Positions 33,279-43,640 of a DNA stretch of 64,000 nucleotides are shown one piece after another (the stretch's first letter is position 1; each line of letters opens with the position of its first letter). The stretch is from Bacillota bacterium. Its GTDB lineage: Bacteria; Bacillota; Clostridia; Clostridiales; Caloramatoraceae. The notes under the pieces were generated by a model. That model was not told where the DNA came from. It did not search any database and saw only the letters and a list, made by a program, of their open reading frames with translations. A program made the translations under genes and the position numbers. The stretch is taken from assembly GCA_023389275.1 (NCBI GenBank), contig JAEWEN010000023.1, positions 62,001-126,000 on the forward strand. Direction: 5' to 3'.

Positions 33279-33867
33279 CAGTATAACTTTCTATAATATC
33301 CCAAAGTTCATCTCTACCTTCTTTTGTTTGTGATGAAAAATGAATTAACATATCATCACCTGACATTTGAAGTGATTTTCTTATTTGAACAAGACTTTTA
33401 TTTCTATGGTTTCTAGTTAACTTGTCTGCTTTTGTAGCTACAACAAGCATTTGTGAACCTGTTGCCTTCATCCATTCAAACATAATCTTATCATCTTTAG
33501 TAGGTTCATGTCTTATATCTACTAAAAGTATAACAAGTTTTAACTCTTCTCTATTATTAAGGTAGTCTTCTATCATGCTTCCCCATTTATATTTCTCGTC
33601 TTTAGCTACCTTAGCATATCCGTATCCTGGAAGGTCTACTAAATATAAATCTTCGTTTACACTAAAAAAGTTTATTACTCTTGTTTTACCAGGTGTTTGA
33701 CTTGTTCTAGCTAGTGATTTTCTATTAACTAAAGAGTTAATTAGTGAAGATTTCCCAACGTTTGATCTTCCTGCAAAAGCTACTTCAGGTAATCCTGTTT
33801 CAGGATATTGTGATGGTTTTACTGCTGTTGCATAAATATCTGATTTTTTAATTATCATTTGTTTCAC
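33262..33867 (-). CDS. engB: Ribosome biogenesis GTPase EngB (YsxC/YihA)
   Basis: A 201-residue GTPase: G1 FAGRSNVGKSSLIN, the TSQTPGKT switch, G3 DLPGYGYAK, and G4 ATKADKL. It functions in assembly of the large ribosomal subunit and is usually essential. It overlaps the end of lon by 20 nt, the conserved lon-engB arrangement in Firmicutes. Confidence 0.96.
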   Translation of the reverse strand: MKQMIIKKSDIYATAVKPSQYPETGLPEVAFAGRSNVGKSSLINSLVNRKSLARTSQTPGKTRVINFFSVNEDLYLVDLPGYGYAKVAKDEKYKWGSMIEDYLNNREELKLVILLVDIRHEPTKDDKIMFEWMKATGSQMLVVATKADKLTRNHRNKSLVQIRKSLQMSGDDMLIHFSSQTKEGRDELWDIIESYTGIKES

Positions 33868-36256
33868 CTCTAATTGCGGTATTTATAACCGTATCTACCT
33901 TTTCTGCAAATACAAAATTTATTTCCTGTCTTATATTTTCTGGAACCTTTATAATATCTTTTCTATTTTCCTCTGGTAGTATTATTGTCCTTATTCCAGC
34001 TCTATATGCAGAAAGAGATTTCTCCTTAACTCCACCTATTGCTAAAACATCTCCTGTTAAAGTAACCTCACCTGTCATAGCAACATCTCCTCTAACAGGC
34101 TTTTGAGAAAGAGCAGAAATCATTGCAGTAATCATTGTAACCCCTGCTGAAGGTCCATCTTTAGGAACAGCTCCCTCTGGTGCATGAATATGAATATCAA
34201 ACTTTTTATAAAAATCCTCATCAATTTCATACTTTTTAGCATTTGCTCTTATATAGCTGTATCCTATTTTAGCTGACTCTTTCATAACATCCCCAAGTTT
34301 TCCAGTTAGCTCAAGCTTTCCGCTTCCCTTCATTATTGCAACCTCAATAGGAAGGGTATCCCCTCCATACTGTGTCCATGCTAATCCATTTACAACTCCT
34401 ATAGAGTCCTTTTTAGAAACATCACTATACTTATATTTAGCCGGTCCTAAGTAATCTTCTAAATTCTCATTATTTACATTTATCTCAATTTTATCGTTCT
34501 CAATTATTTTCATAGCCGATTTTCTACACACTTTAGCAATTTGTCTTTGAAGATTTCTAACTCCAGCTTCACGTGTATAATCTGCTATTATTTTTTCTAA
34601 TGCTTCATTAGTTATATTAACTATATCTTGCTTTATACCATGTTTTTCTAATTGTTTAGGTATTAAGTAATCTGTAGCTATTTGTTTCTTTTCAACATCT
34701 GTATAACCTGATAATTGAATAATTTCCATTCTATCTAATAATGGTCTTGGAATTGTATCTAAACTATTTGCTGTAGTTATAAATAAAACCTTTGATAAAT
34801 CATATTCTAATTCTAAATAATGATCTTTAAATGTTTTATTTTGTTCAGGGTCTAATACCTCAAGCATTGCACTTGCAGGATCTCCTTTGTAGTCTGCTCC
34901 CATTTTATCTATTTCATCTAGTAAAAATACAGGATTTACAACCTTTGCTTCTTTCATTCCAGATATTATTCTACCTGGCATAGAACCTACATATGTTCTT
35001 CTATGACCTCTTATTTCTGATTCGTCTTTAACTCCACCTAAAGACATTCTTACAAACTTTCTTCCCATTGAATCAGCAATAGATTTAGCAATTGATGTTT
35101 TTCCAACCCCTGGAGGTCCTACTAAACATATAATTGGAGAATTTAGCCCTTTACTTAACTTTCTAACAGCAATAAATTCTAATATTCTCTCTTTTACTTC
35201 CTCAAGACCGTAATGTCCATTTTCAAGAATATCTTTTATTTTCTTAATATCACTATTATCCTTAGATGATTTCTTCCATGGAATACTTAATACTAAATCT
35301 ATATATGTTCTTATGTTTGAATTTTCTGCTGAAAAAGATTCTGACTTTTCAAGTCTTTTTATTTCATTCTCTATTTTTTCTATAGCATATTTTGGAAGTT
35401 TAGCTTCTCTCATTTTATCTCTATACTTTTCTATTTCAGTGTATATATCTTCTTTCTCACCAAGTTCTTCTTGTATAGATTTTATTTGTTGTTTTAAGAA
35501 GTATTCCTTTTGATGCTTGTCCATTTTGTCTTTAGTTCTTTTAGAAATCCTTTGTTCAAGCTTTATTAGCTTTATTTCTTCGTGTAAAAGTGAAGTTACA
35601 TAATTTATTCTTCTATGAAGAACATTATGTTGAATTATTGATTCATGTATATAAGATGCTACCATTACTCTTGAGGCAACTATATAAGTATATTTTTCAA
35701 TTTCCTCAAAAGTAGTAAGTCTAATATTAATATCACCTGTTGATATATTTACTAATTTTGCATATCTATTAAATAGTGTTCTCATATGTCTAGCTGCAGC
35801 TTTAGTATAATCTAAATCTTCAAATATCTCATAGGATTTTTTAACCGATGCCTCACAGTAAGGATCAAATGATAAACACTCAACAAGCTCTCCTTTATAA
35901 AGCCCTTCTACTAAAGCTCTTACTACTCCATTTTGAAGTTTTAGTATTTGTTTTACTTTAACAACACATCCAAAATGGAATAAATCCACTGCAGTAGGTT
36001 CTTCTATTTCTGGGTCCAGTTGTGCACATAAAAATAATAATTTATCTTCTTCTACTGCCTTATTTAACGCATCTATAGACTTTTTTCTTCCAACATCAAA
36101 GTGAACTGTAGTATTTGGAAATACTACTAAGCCTCTTAGTGGAATTACAGGCATTATTTCGCCTTCTTTATATGAACTTTTCTTTTTTTCACAACTTTCT
36201 TCAAGTATTTCTTCTGATTTTTCTATTTCATATGTTTCATTTATTTTTTCGCTCAT
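33848..36256 (-). CDS. lon: ATP-dependent protease Lon (LonA)
   Basis: An 802-residue protein. The N-terminal substrate-binding domain starts at about residue 30 (MPVIPLRGLVVFPNT). A coiled middle region follows, then an AAA+ module (Walker A GPPGVGKTS, Walker B FLLDEIDKM) and a Ser-Lys protease domain with the catalytic Ser in KDGPSAGVTM and Lys in GVKEKSLSAYRAG. The frame extends upstream to 36334, but ATG 36256 has AGGAGTGA directly before it. It degrades misfolded and regulatory proteins. It has its own promoter. Confidence 0.97.
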   Translation of the reverse strand: MSEKINETYEIEKSEEILEESCEKKKSSYKEGEIMPVIPLRGLVVFPNTTVHFDVGRKKSIDALNKAVEEDKLLFLCAQLDPEIEEPTAVDLFHFGCVVKVKQILKLQNGVVRALVEGLYKGELVECLSFDPYCEASVKKSYEIFEDLDYTKAAARHMRTLFNRYAKLVNISTGDINIRLTTFEEIEKYTYIVASRVMVASYIHESIIQHNVLHRRINYVTSLLHEEIKLIKLEQRISKRTKDKMDKHQKEYFLKQQIKSIQEELGEKEDIYTEIEKYRDKMREAKLPKYAIEKIENEIKRLEKSESFSAENSNIRTYIDLVLSIPWKKSSKDNSDIKKIKDILENGHYGLEEVKERILEFIAVRKLSKGLNSPIICLVGPPGVGKTSIAKSIADSMGRKFVRMSLGGVKDESEIRGHRRTYVGSMPGRIISGMKEAKVVNPVFLLDEIDKMGADYKGDPASAMLEVLDPEQNKTFKDHYLELEYDLSKVLFITTANSLDTIPRPLLDRMEIIQLSGYTDVEKKQIATDYLIPKQLEKHGIKQDIVNITNEALEKIIADYTREAGVRNLQRQIAKVCRKSAMKIIENDKIEINVNNENLEDYLGPAKYKYSDVSKKDSIGVVNGLAWTQYGGDTLPIEVAIMKGSGKLELTGKLGDVMKESAKIGYSYIRANAKKYEIDEDFYKKFDIHIHAPEGAVPKDGPSAGVTMITAMISALSQKPVRGDVAMTGEVTLTGDVLAIGGVKEKSLSAYRAGIRTIILPEENRKDIIKVPENIRQEINFVFAEKVDTVINTAIRGETNDN

Positions 36257-36304
36257 TTTTTCACTCCTAATTTTTAGAGAACGTAAAATTAGATAACTTC
36301 TACT

Positions 36305-36334
36305 ATTATAACCTATATTATTACAGTGTTTCAA
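36305..36334 (-). promoter_or_regulatory. lon promoter
   Basis: TTGAAA at 36329-36334, 18-nt spacer, TATAAT at 36305-36310, about 50 nt before the start. Confidence 0.6.
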
Positions 36335-36364
36335 CTTATCATATTTAAACTTAAATATTTATTA

Positions 36365-36398
36365 AAAAAGTACTAGACATTATATTCTAGTACTTTTT
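36365..36398 (-). terminator. lonB terminator
   Basis: AAAAAGTACTAGA / TCTAGTACTTTTT stem just after the lonB stop, with a T-run. Confidence 0.85.
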
Positions 36399-36401
36399 AT
36401 A

Positions 36402-38066
36402 TTAATTATAGCTCTCTGCTATTAAAATATTATTTTTATTATTTATTTCGCCATTTTCTAAGATTAACGCATGTTCTATAACATCCTCAATTTTCTCAAC
36501 TGGAATAACTTTTATAGGATAATGTTTAAAACTTTCTTGGTAATTATCCTTTGGAATTAAAACTTTTTTAGCACCTGCTTTATGTGCTGCTTCAATTTTT
36601 GCAATTATTCCACCAACAGGTTTTACATATCCTCTAATAGACACTTCTCCAGTCATAGCTATTTCATTATCTACAGGTATTTTTTTAATAGCACTATAAA
36701 CAGCAGTTAATATAGTAATTCCAGCAGAAGGTCCATCTACAGGGGTTCCACCTAAAAAATTAATATGTATGTTATAGTTATTTACATTTACTCCTAAGTA
36801 TTTTCTTGAAACAGTTAAAACATTTTCAACTGAGGCTCTGGAGGTACTTTTTGTTTTTATTCTTTTATAATTTGAACCTCTTTCTTCCTCTTCAACTATA
36901 CCAGTAATAATTAAACTTCCTTTATCTTTAATTGATTCTGTAACAATAGCTTCAAGTTCTAAAAGTGTACCCATATTAGGTCCATAAACCGCAAGACCAT
37001 TTACATATCCTACATGAGGTTTTGAATCAATTTTTTTCTCAGGTCTTAAACTATACTGACCACTTTCAATTACCCACTCAACGTCTTCCTCTGTAATAAT
37101 ATCTCTTTTATCATTTATTGTAATACCACCAGCTATTTGAACAATATTTACAGTATCTCTACCATTACTAGCATACATACTTATTTTTTCTATTGCTTTT
37201 TCTTCTATTTTAAAATCACCTTTATCCGCAGCATTTTGTGCAATAGATTTAATTTCATCTTGTGTTAAAGACCTAAAAAATATCTCTACACATCTTGAGC
37301 GTATTGCTGGAGGAATTTCCTCTGGCATTCTAGTTGTAGCACCTATAAGTCTAAAATCAGCAGGTAATCCATTTTCAAAAACATCTTTAATATAAGCTGG
37401 CATTTTAGGATCTTCTGAATTATAGTAAGCACTTTCAAGAAATACTTTTCTGTCTTCTAAAACCTTTAGTAGCTTATTTATTTGAGTAGGATGAAGCTCT
37501 CCTATTTCATCTAAAAATAATACTCCTCCATTAGCCTTAGTTACTGCTCCTAATTTAGGCTGTGGTATTCCTGCACTTCCCATAGATCCTGCTCCTTGAT
37601 ATATAGGATCATGAACAGAACCTATTAAAGGATCTGCTATACCTCTTTCATCAAATCTTATTGTTGTAGCATCTACTTCAATAAACTTAGCTTCTTCTCT
37701 AAAAGGAGATATAGAATTTGCTTTAGCTTCTTCTAGGATAACCCTTGCAGCTGCAGTTTTTCCGACACCAGGTGGCCCATAAATTATAACGTGCTGAGGG
37801 TTAGGTCCACAAATAGCTGCTCTTAGTGCTCTAAGACCTCTTTCTTGACCTACTATATCATCTATAGTAGAAGGCCTTGTTTTTTCAGCTAAAGGTTTTG
37901 TAAGTCTCATTTCTCTCATTTTTTTTAACTTCTCTATTTCCTTATCACTGTCTTTTACTACACTAGTTTTATTAAACCTTTGATTATTTGTATTACTATA
38001 AACATATGCAAATAAAGCTATAGTAAAAATAATATTTAAAAAAACAATCCATTCATATTTTTCCAT
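36402..38066 (-). CDS. lonB: Lon-like membrane-anchored protease LonB
   Basis: A 554-residue protein. An N-terminal transmembrane segment (about residues 8-24) is followed by an AAA+ domain (Walker A YGPPGVGKTAAARV, Walker B LFLDEIGELHP) and a Lon-type protease domain with Ser in VDGPSAGITI and Lys in GGIIAKIEAAHKAG. The LonA substrate-binding domain is absent. In Bacillus LonB is a forespore protease and lies beside lonA, the same order as here. AAAGGGTGG precedes the ATG. Confidence 0.93.
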   Translation of the reverse strand: MEKYEWIVFLNIIFTIALFAYVYSNTNNQRFNKTSVVKDSDKEIEKLKKMREMRLTKPLAEKTRPSTIDDIVGQERGLRALRAAICGPNPQHVIIYGPPGVGKTAAARVILEEAKANSISPFREEAKFIEVDATTIRFDERGIADPLIGSVHDPIYQGAGSMGSAGIPQPKLGAVTKANGGVLFLDEIGELHPTQINKLLKVLEDRKVFLESAYYNSEDPKMPAYIKDVFENGLPADFRLIGATTRMPEEIPPAIRSRCVEIFFRSLTQDEIKSIAQNAADKGDFKIEEKAIEKISMYASNGRDTVNIVQIAGGITINDKRDIITEEDVEWVIESGQYSLRPEKKIDSKPHVGYVNGLAVYGPNMGTLLELEAIVTESIKDKGSLIITGIVEEEERGSNYKRIKTKSTSRASVENVLTVSRKYLGVNVNNYNIHINFLGGTPVDGPSAGITILTAVYSAIKKIPVDNEIAMTGEVSIRGYVKPVGGIIAKIEAAHKAGAKKVLIPKDNYQESFKHYPIKVIPVEKIEDVIEHALILENGEINNKNNILIAESYN

Positions 38067-38124
38067 GAAACCACCCTTTCTTCAATTCATTCTTATTTTA
38101 TCCATAAAGGGTGTTTTTATACAT

Positions 38125-38154
38125 AAAAAAAGAAGAAGCAATGCTTCTTCTTTT
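38125..38154 (-). terminator. clpX terminator
   Basis: AAAAGAAGAAGCA / TGCTTCTTCTTTT stem immediately after the clpX stop codon, followed by a T-run; it ends the tig-clpP-clpX unit. Confidence 0.85.
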
Positions 38155-38156
38155 AT

Positions 38157-39461
38157 TTATGAAACTATTTCATCGTCTTCTTTAGATATTTTTTTAGCAG
38201 GTGATTTTTTAACAGGCTTTTTGCCTTCTCCTATCACAAGCTTTGGATCCTCATTATTTTTAACTGTACTTTCTGTTATAACACATTTTTCTATATCTTC
38301 TCTTGAAGGTATATCATACATAACATCAAGCATTATATTTTCAAGTATAGCTCTAAGCCCTCTTGCACCAGTTTTTCTATTTAAAGCTTCTTGTGAAATT
38401 AGTTTAAGTGCTTCATCTTCAAACTCTAGTTCAACACCATCCATTTCAAGAAGTCTTTTATATTGTTTAACAAGTGCATTTTTAGGCTCTGTTAATATTT
38501 TTACTAATGAATCAATATCTAATGAGTTTAATGTAACAACAATTGGAAGTCTTCCTATAAATTCAGGAATCATACCAAATTTTAAAAGATCCTCAGGTAC
38601 TATGTTCTTTAAAAGCTCACCAACGTCTTTTTGCTTTTTGCTTTTAACATCTGCTCCAAATCCCATAGTGCTGCTTTGAGTTCTTTTCTCTATTATTTTA
38701 TCTACACCATCAAATGCTCCACCACAAATAAATAATATATTTGATGTATTTATTTGTATAAACTCTTGATGAGGGTGTTTTCTTCCACCTTGTGGAGGAA
38801 CAGAAGCTGTTGTACCTTCTAGTATTTTAAGAAGTGCTTGCTGTACACCTTCACCTGAAACATCTCTAGTAATAGAAGGATTATCAGATTTTCTAGCTAT
38901 TTTGTCTATTTCGTCAATGTATATAATACCTTTTTCAGCTTTTTCTACATCATAGTCTGCATTTTGTATAAGCTTTAAAAGAATATTTTCAACATCTTCT
39001 CCAACATATCCAGCTTCTGTAAGAGTTGTAGCATCAGCTATGGCAAAAGGAACATTTAGAATCCTTGCAAGTGTCTGAGCTAAAAGAGTCTTACCTGATC
39101 CTGTAGGTCCTAAAAGTAAAATATTACTTTTTTGAAGCTCTACATCATCACCTTTAGATTTAGAGAAGTTTATTCTTTTATAGTGGTTATATACAGCTAC
39201 AGCTAAAGATTTTTTAGCATCTTGTTGACCTATAACATATTGATCTAAAAATTCTCTAATCTGTTCTGGCTTTGGAAGATCTGTTAAATCTAAATCCTGA
39301 TCCACCTCAAGTTCTTCTGTAATAATTTCAGAACAAAGGTCAATACATTCATCACATATATAAACTCCAGGGCCTGCTATTAATCTTTTTACTTGCTCTT
39401 GTCCCTTACCACAAAAAGAACATTTAAGCTGTTTCTTATCATCGATTTTTGGCATTTTCAC
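38157..39461 (-). CDS. clpX: ATP-dependent Clp protease ATP-binding subunit ClpX
   Basis: A 434-residue AAA+ unfoldase. The N-terminal zinc-binding domain shows CSFCGKGQ ... CDECIDLC. The AAA+ module has Walker [13 protein letters not shown], Walker [12 protein letters not shown], the pore loop GYVGEDVE and the ClpP-contact region containing GFGADV. It recognises tagged or misfolded proteins and feeds them to ClpP, encoded 14 nt upstream. The C-terminal tail is Lys-rich. Confidence 0.97.
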   Translation of the reverse strand: MKMPKIDDKKQLKCSFCGKGQEQVKRLIAGPGVYICDECIDLCSEIITEELEVDQDLDLTDLPKPEQIREFLDQYVIGQQDAKKSLAVAVYNHYKRINFSKSKGDDVELQKSNILLLGPTGSGKTLLAQTLARILNVPFAIADATTLTEAGYVGEDVENILLKLIQNADYDVEKAEKGIIYIDEIDKIARKSDNPSITRDVSGEGVQQALLKILEGTTASVPPQGGRKHPHQEFIQINTSNILFICGGAFDGVDKIIEKRTQSSTMGFGADVKSKKQKDVGELLKNIVPEDLLKFGMIPEFIGRLPIVVTLNSLDIDSLVKILTEPKNALVKQYKRLLEMDGVELEFEDEALKLISQEALNRKTGARGLRAILENIMLDVMYDIPSREDIEKCVITESTVKNNEDPKLVIGEGKKPVKKSPAKKISKEDDEIVS

Positions 39462-39475
39462 ACCCCTTTACACAA

Positions 39476-40057
39476 TTACTTTCTTGTTATTACTTCATCA
39501 ATTAAGCCATATTCTTTAGCTTCCATAGCTTCCATAAAGTAATCTCTTTCAACGTCATGTTGTATTTTTTCAAGGGGTTGCCCTGTATTTTTGCTTAGAA
39601 TTTCATTTAAATGCTTTTTAATTTTTATTATTCTTTCTGCATGAATAGCTATATCTGTAGCTTGCCCTTGAGCTCCACCTAATGGTTGATGTATCATTAT
39701 TTCAGCATTTGGAAGAGCATATCTTTTTCCTTTTGCTCCTGAAGAAAGTAAAAACGCACCCATAGATGCAGCCATACCTATACATATTGTTGATACATCT
39801 GGCTTAATATAATTCATAGTATCATATATAGCCATACCATCAGTTATTGAACCTCCAGGACTATTTATATAAAGATGAATATCCTTATCTGGATCTTCAG
39901 CTTCTAAAAATAATAGCTGTGCAGTTATTAACTTAGATGTTACTGGGTTTACTTCTTCTCCTAGTATGATTATTCTGTCTTTCAATAATCTTGAATAAAT
40001 ATCGTAAGATCTTTCTCCTCTACTTGTTTGCTCCACTACCATAGGAACTAAACTCAT
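39476..40057 (-). CDS. clpP: ATP-dependent Clp protease proteolytic subunit ClpP
   Basis: A 193-residue serine protease that forms a double heptamer. The catalytic triad reads Ser98 ([14 protein letters not shown]), His123 (MIHQP) and Asp172 (ERDYFM), the canonical spacing. The frame extends upstream to 40090, but AGGAGGG lies 6 nt before ATG 40057. It follows tig by 51 nt and precedes clpX, the usual order. Confidence 0.97.
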   Translation of the reverse strand: MSLVPMVVEQTSRGERSYDIYSRLLKDRIIILGEEVNPVTSKLITAQLLFLEAEDPDKDIHLYINSPGGSITDGMAIYDTMNYIKPDVSTICIGMAASMGAFLLSSGAKGKRYALPNAEIMIHQPLGGAQGQATDIAIHAERIIKIKKHLNEILSKNTGQPLEKIQHDVERDYFMEAMEAKEYGLIDEVITRK

Positions 40058-40108
40058 AAATATCCCTCCTAAGATAAAATTATAACCCATTAAAACTATT
40101 TATATAGC

Positions 40109-41398
40109 TTAGATTGCTTTGCTATTTTCAACAATTAGGTCTATAACTTTATTATTTGAAATTTCTTCTTTAATATTTTCTTTTTCAGCAGTTAGAATAT
40201 AATTTGTCATTTCTTCTAACTTTTCAGTTCCATATCTTTTAGCAATTTCTTCTGCTCTTGCTTTTATTTCGTCTTCAGTAACTTCTACATTTTCAGCTTT
40301 TGCAATTGATGTAATTACAAGGTTAGTTTTTACTCTAACTGATGCTGTTTCTCTAAAGTCACTTCTTAACTTATCCATTGTCATTCCAAGAAGCTCTAGA
40401 TATTTTTCTATGTTAAGACCTTGGTACTTAAGTTTCATTTCAAGATCACGTACCATGAAATCTACTTCTTTTTCGATCATAACGTCTGGTATATCTACTT
40501 CAGCATTTTCAGTTACTTTTTTGATTAGTTCATCTTCATATTCTCTTTTTGCTTTTTCAGCATTAGCTTCTTCTAGCTTCTTTTTAATATCAGCTTTTAA
40601 ATCAGCTAAAGTTTCAAACTCTGAAGAATCTTTTGCAAATTCATCATCAAGTTCTGGAACTTCTTTAACCTTAACAGCTTTTACAAGAACTTTAAATACA
40701 GCTGGTTTTCCTGCAAGCTCTTCTACTCTATAGTCTTCTGGGAATGTTACATTAACGTCTTTTTCTTCTCCAGCTTTAGCTCCAACTAATTGATCTTCAA
40801 ATCCTGGAATAAATGTTCCTGAACCAATAGTTAAGTCGAAGTCTTCTCCTTTTCCGCCTTCAAAAGCTACTTCATCTACAAATCCTTCAAAGTCTATTAC
40901 AGCTATATCTCCATTTTCAATTGCTGAATCTTCTTTTGATACAACTCTAGCAGCTTTTTCTCTCATTGCGTTTATTTCTGCATCTACATCTTCATCTGAT
41001 ACAGTATATTCTGCTTTCTTAGCTTCTATCCCTTTATAATCACCAAGTTTTACTTCTGGTTTAACAGTTACAGTAGCAGTATAAACAAAATCTTCACCTT
41101 TTCCTATACTAACTACATCTATTGATGGATAGTCTACAACTTCTATTTTATTTTCTTCTATAGCAGCTGGATAAGACATCTCACATGCAAAGTTAATAGC
41201 ATCATCGTATAAAACACCTTCTCCATAGTATTTCATAATTACTTGCATAGGTGCTTTACCTTTTCTAAATCCAGGTACATTAAATCTCTTTGCATTCTTC
41301 TTGTATGATTTATTTAATGCTTCATTAAATTTTTCTGATGATACTGTTATTTCTAACTTAACAGCGTTTTTTTCTAGCTTTTCAACTTTTACGCTCAT
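40109..41398 (-). CDS. tig: Trigger factor
   Basis: A 429-residue ribosome-bound chaperone and peptidyl-prolyl isomerase. It has the N-terminal ribosome-binding domain with the signature FNVPGFRKGKAP, the FKBP-type domain around residues 150-245 (GDIAVIDFEGFVDEVAFEGGK) and the helical C-terminal arm. It acts on nascent chains and is the first gene of the quality-control unit tig-clpP-clpX. AGGAGGAA precedes the ATG. Confidence 0.97.
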   Translation of the reverse strand: MSVKVEKLEKNAVKLEITVSSEKFNEALNKSYKKNAKRFNVPGFRKGKAPMQVIMKYYGEGVLYDDAINFACEMSYPAAIEENKIEVVDYPSIDVVSIGKGEDFVYTATVTVKPEVKLGDYKGIEAKKAEYTVSDEDVDAEINAMREKAARVVSKEDSAIENGDIAVIDFEGFVDEVAFEGGKGEDFDLTIGSGTFIPGFEDQLVGAKAGEEKDVNVTFPEDYRVEELAGKPAVFKVLVKAVKVKEVPELDDEFAKDSSEFETLADLKADIKKKLEEANAEKAKREYEDELIKKVTENAEVDIPDVMIEKEVDFMVRDLEMKLKYQGLNIEKYLELLGMTMDKLRSDFRETASVRVKTNLVITSIAKAENVEVTEDEIKARAEEIAKRYGTEKLEEMTNYILTAEKENIKEEISNNKVIDLIVENSKAI

Positions 41399-41519
41399 GT
41401 TTATTCCTCCTAATTAGCTTTTAATTAATAGTTTGTATTAACGTAGTTACCCGGTACATACATATAGTATAACATTCTAATGATATCATAGGAATAATAG
41501 TTATTCAAGTACATGGATA

Positions 41520-41852
41520 CTAGTTTATTATACCCTCTTTTGTTACAACTCCTATTACCTTTTCAAGTGGCTTTTCTATATCATTATCAGTTAAAATTTC
41601 TTCATCAGCTAAATTCAAAAGCTCAATATCATAGTATTTTGAAGCATTAAAAACTCTAAAACCTACTACGGAATCTCCTTTTATTATATCAACTGTATCT
41701 AAAATAAGATTTGCCGCTTTTTCACTATTATATACATTAGATGCGTCTAAATCTTTTTCCTTTATATTTTCAATATTTTTTTCACTACTTTTAAAATCAT
41801 CTTCAAAGTAAATACTAACTATATCATGACTTTTATCATAACAAACCTTCAA
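41520..41852 (-). CDS. Small hypothetical protein with a DUF2283-like N-terminus
   Basis: The long frame opens at 41915, but the only good ribosome binding site (AAGGGAGA) precedes TTG 41852, giving a 110-residue protein. It begins MKVCYDKSHDIVSIYFEDDF, resembling the short DUF2283 beta-sheet domain. The rest is acidic and has no membrane segment or catalytic motif. It is in the same direction as the metallo-hydrolase gene upstream (71-nt gap) and tig downstream. Function unknown; the start is uncertain. Confidence 0.6.
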   Translation of the reverse strand: MKVCYDKSHDIVSIYFEDDFKSSEKNIENIKEKDLDASNVYNSEKAANLILDTVDIIKGDSVVGFRVFNASKYYDIELLNLADEEILTDNDIEKPLEKVIGVVTKEGIIN

Positions 41853-41923
41853 GTTTCTTTCTCCCTTCATCACTAGACATATATTATATTTTGAATTATA
41901 ACCTTTTTTTACCATTTTTAAAA

Positions 41924-42784
41924 CTATCTAACATTATTTTTTGTTCCTACTTTTAAATTTTCCCCATCAGATATAAAGGTTATATTTCCTGTTTCAAATG
42001 TTTTATAAAGTTCTATATTAAAACTACTTAAAAGTTTTACTATTTCTTTATGTGGATGTCCATATTCATTGTTTTTTCCACAAGAAGCTACAGCAAATTT
42101 AGGGTCTACTAGTTTTATAAATTCTTTAGAACTAGATGTAGAACTTCCATGATGTCCAAGTTTTATAACATCTGATTTTAAATTATATCCTTTTGATATT
42201 ATTTCTTTTTCTGATACTTTTTCAGCATCTCCCATTAACATAAATGAGTTTTTACCATATGATATTTTGCTAACTATACTGTAATCATTTAAATCTTTAT
42301 ATTTTTCAGAATTTGGAGCTAAAAATTCCATTTTGGCTCCACCAAATTCTAATACTTGTCCTGATTTAGGTGATTTTATTGTTAGATTTTTTTCCTTAAC
42401 AGCTAAAATAGTATCTTTAAAAGTTTTAGTAGTATGATTAATCTTTGGCATATATATTTCTCCAATAGTATAATCTTTTATAATCGATGCCATGTTTCCA
42501 ATATGATCTTCATGTGGATGTGTACCTATTAAAACATCTATATTTTTAATATTTTTTTCTTTTAAAAAATTATAAAGCTTATCCTTATCATTTTTAGACC
42601 CTGTATCAATTAATATATTTTTATTATTAGGTGTTTTAATAAATATAGCATCACCTTGTCCAACATCAATTATACTTACTTCTAAACTACCTTCTAAATT
42701 TTGATTATTTGTGCAGCCTATAAAAATAAATAAAAGCATTAATACTAAGCTTACTACTTTTATTAATTTTCTAAACTTAAACAC
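41924..42784 (-). CDS. ComEC/Rec2-like metallo-beta-lactamase-fold lipoprotein
   Basis: A 286-residue protein with a lipoprotein signal peptide (lipobox FIGC, Cys24), so it should be anchored outside the membrane. The mature part is the hydrolase domain found at the C-terminus of the DNA-uptake channel ComEC: IDVGQGDAIFI, the metal motif GTHPHEDHIGN, MGDAEK and KLGHHGSSTS, then YGHPHKEIV. ComEC-type domains are thought to act as nucleases. The membrane channel part is missing here. The start is GTG 42784, overlapping the upstream stop by one base. Confidence 0.87.
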   Translation of the reverse strand: MFKFRKLIKVVSLVLMLLFIFIGCTNNQNLEGSLEVSIIDVGQGDAIFIKTPNNKNILIDTGSKNDKDKLYNFLKEKNIKNIDVLIGTHPHEDHIGNMASIIKDYTIGEIYMPKINHTTKTFKDTILAVKEKNLTIKSPKSGQVLEFGGAKMEFLAPNSEKYKDLNDYSIVSKISYGKNSFMLMGDAEKVSEKEIISKGYNLKSDVIKLGHHGSSTSSSKEFIKLVDPKFAVASCGKNNEYGHPHKEIVKLLSSFNIELYKTFETGNITFISDGENLKVGTKNNVR

Positions 42785-43569
42785 TATTTCACCTCCAAAC
42801 TCTCTAAGTATTTTCTTGAATTTATTATTTCATCAAAAGTTTTATAATTATCTCTATATACTTCTATAATATAAGGTATGTTTTTATCTAATTTATAAAC
42901 ACAAGACACTACTTCTTTTAAATTGTCATTTCCTGCGCCTGGAAGCAAACATAATGATTCATTTAAAGAGTCATTAATATGTACATTTTTTATATTATTT
43001 TTATATATATTTAAATACTCAAATGGACTTTTGTTATTTCTTCTTGCTTGTTTTAAATCTAATGTATAGTTTAGCTGATTGTCCATATATCTTTCTATAT
43101 TAGACAAAAACTCTAAATCTCCCCCCTTACATCTAGAAACATTTTCTAAACATAAGCTAACATTATATTCTTTTGCCATACTACAAAGGTAATCTAGCTT
43201 TTTACCTATTTCCCTATAATTATCCTTTCCTTTTATGTTTTTCATTCCGTGAAATGTATAATACTTAGCTCCTAAAATATTAGCTGCTTTGCATACACTT
43301 TCAAACTTTTTTTCCATTTCTTTTCTACGTCTTTCATATTTGTCAAATAAAAAAGGCTCAAATGTAGGTGAAAAAGCATGTACAGAATATATTTCTATAT
43401 CTAAATTTTTAGACTTTTCACTAAGTGAAAAAGCGTACTCACTAGATGTTTCATAATCTGCTTCTAAAAAAGCTTCGCATAAATTAAATCCTAACTTTTT
43501 CATTACATCTAAAGAATCTTCTGTTGTAATATCTGGGTAAAAAGAAGCTGTTGAAATTCCTACTCTCAT
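42784..43569 (-). CDS. Sugar phosphate isomerase/epimerase-like TIM-barrel protein
   Basis: A 261-residue protein of the xylose-isomerase-like / AP endonuclease 2 superfamily. The barrel pattern is visible: VGISTASFYPD at the start, YYTFHGMKN in the middle, LCLENVSRCKGG, YTLDLKQARR, and NVHINDS with PGAGNDNLKEV toward the end. Metal-binding His, Glu and Asp residues occur in these segments. The substrate cannot be deduced. It is the first of a tightly linked pair with the metallo-hydrolase lipoprotein gene. Confidence 0.8.
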   Translation of the reverse strand: MRVGISTASFYPDITTEDSLDVMKKLGFNLCEAFLEADYETSSEYAFSLSEKSKNLDIEIYSVHAFSPTFEPFLFDKYERRRKEMEKKFESVCKAANILGAKYYTFHGMKNIKGKDNYREIGKKLDYLCSMAKEYNVSLCLENVSRCKGGDLEFLSNIERYMDNQLNYTLDLKQARRNNKSPFEYLNIYKNNIKNVHINDSLNESLCLLPGAGNDNLKEVVSCVYKLDKNIPYIIEVYRDNYKTFDEIINSRKYLESLEVK

Positions 43570-43615
43570 GTAATTTAATCTCCCTACTATAATTTTATAA
43601 ATAAATTTATCTAAA

Positions 43616-43640
43616 AAAAAAGGGCTATTTAGCCCTTTTT
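43616..43640 (-). terminator. Terminator of the membrane-anchored hypothetical gene
   Basis: AAAAGGGCT / AGCCCTTTTT stem with ATTT loop, overlapping the stop codon, followed by a long T-run. Confidence 0.85.

Noticed and set aside
38065..38679. 204-codon plus-strand frame opposite clpX
   Set aside because: Shadow of clpX, which has complete active-site motifs in the other strand.
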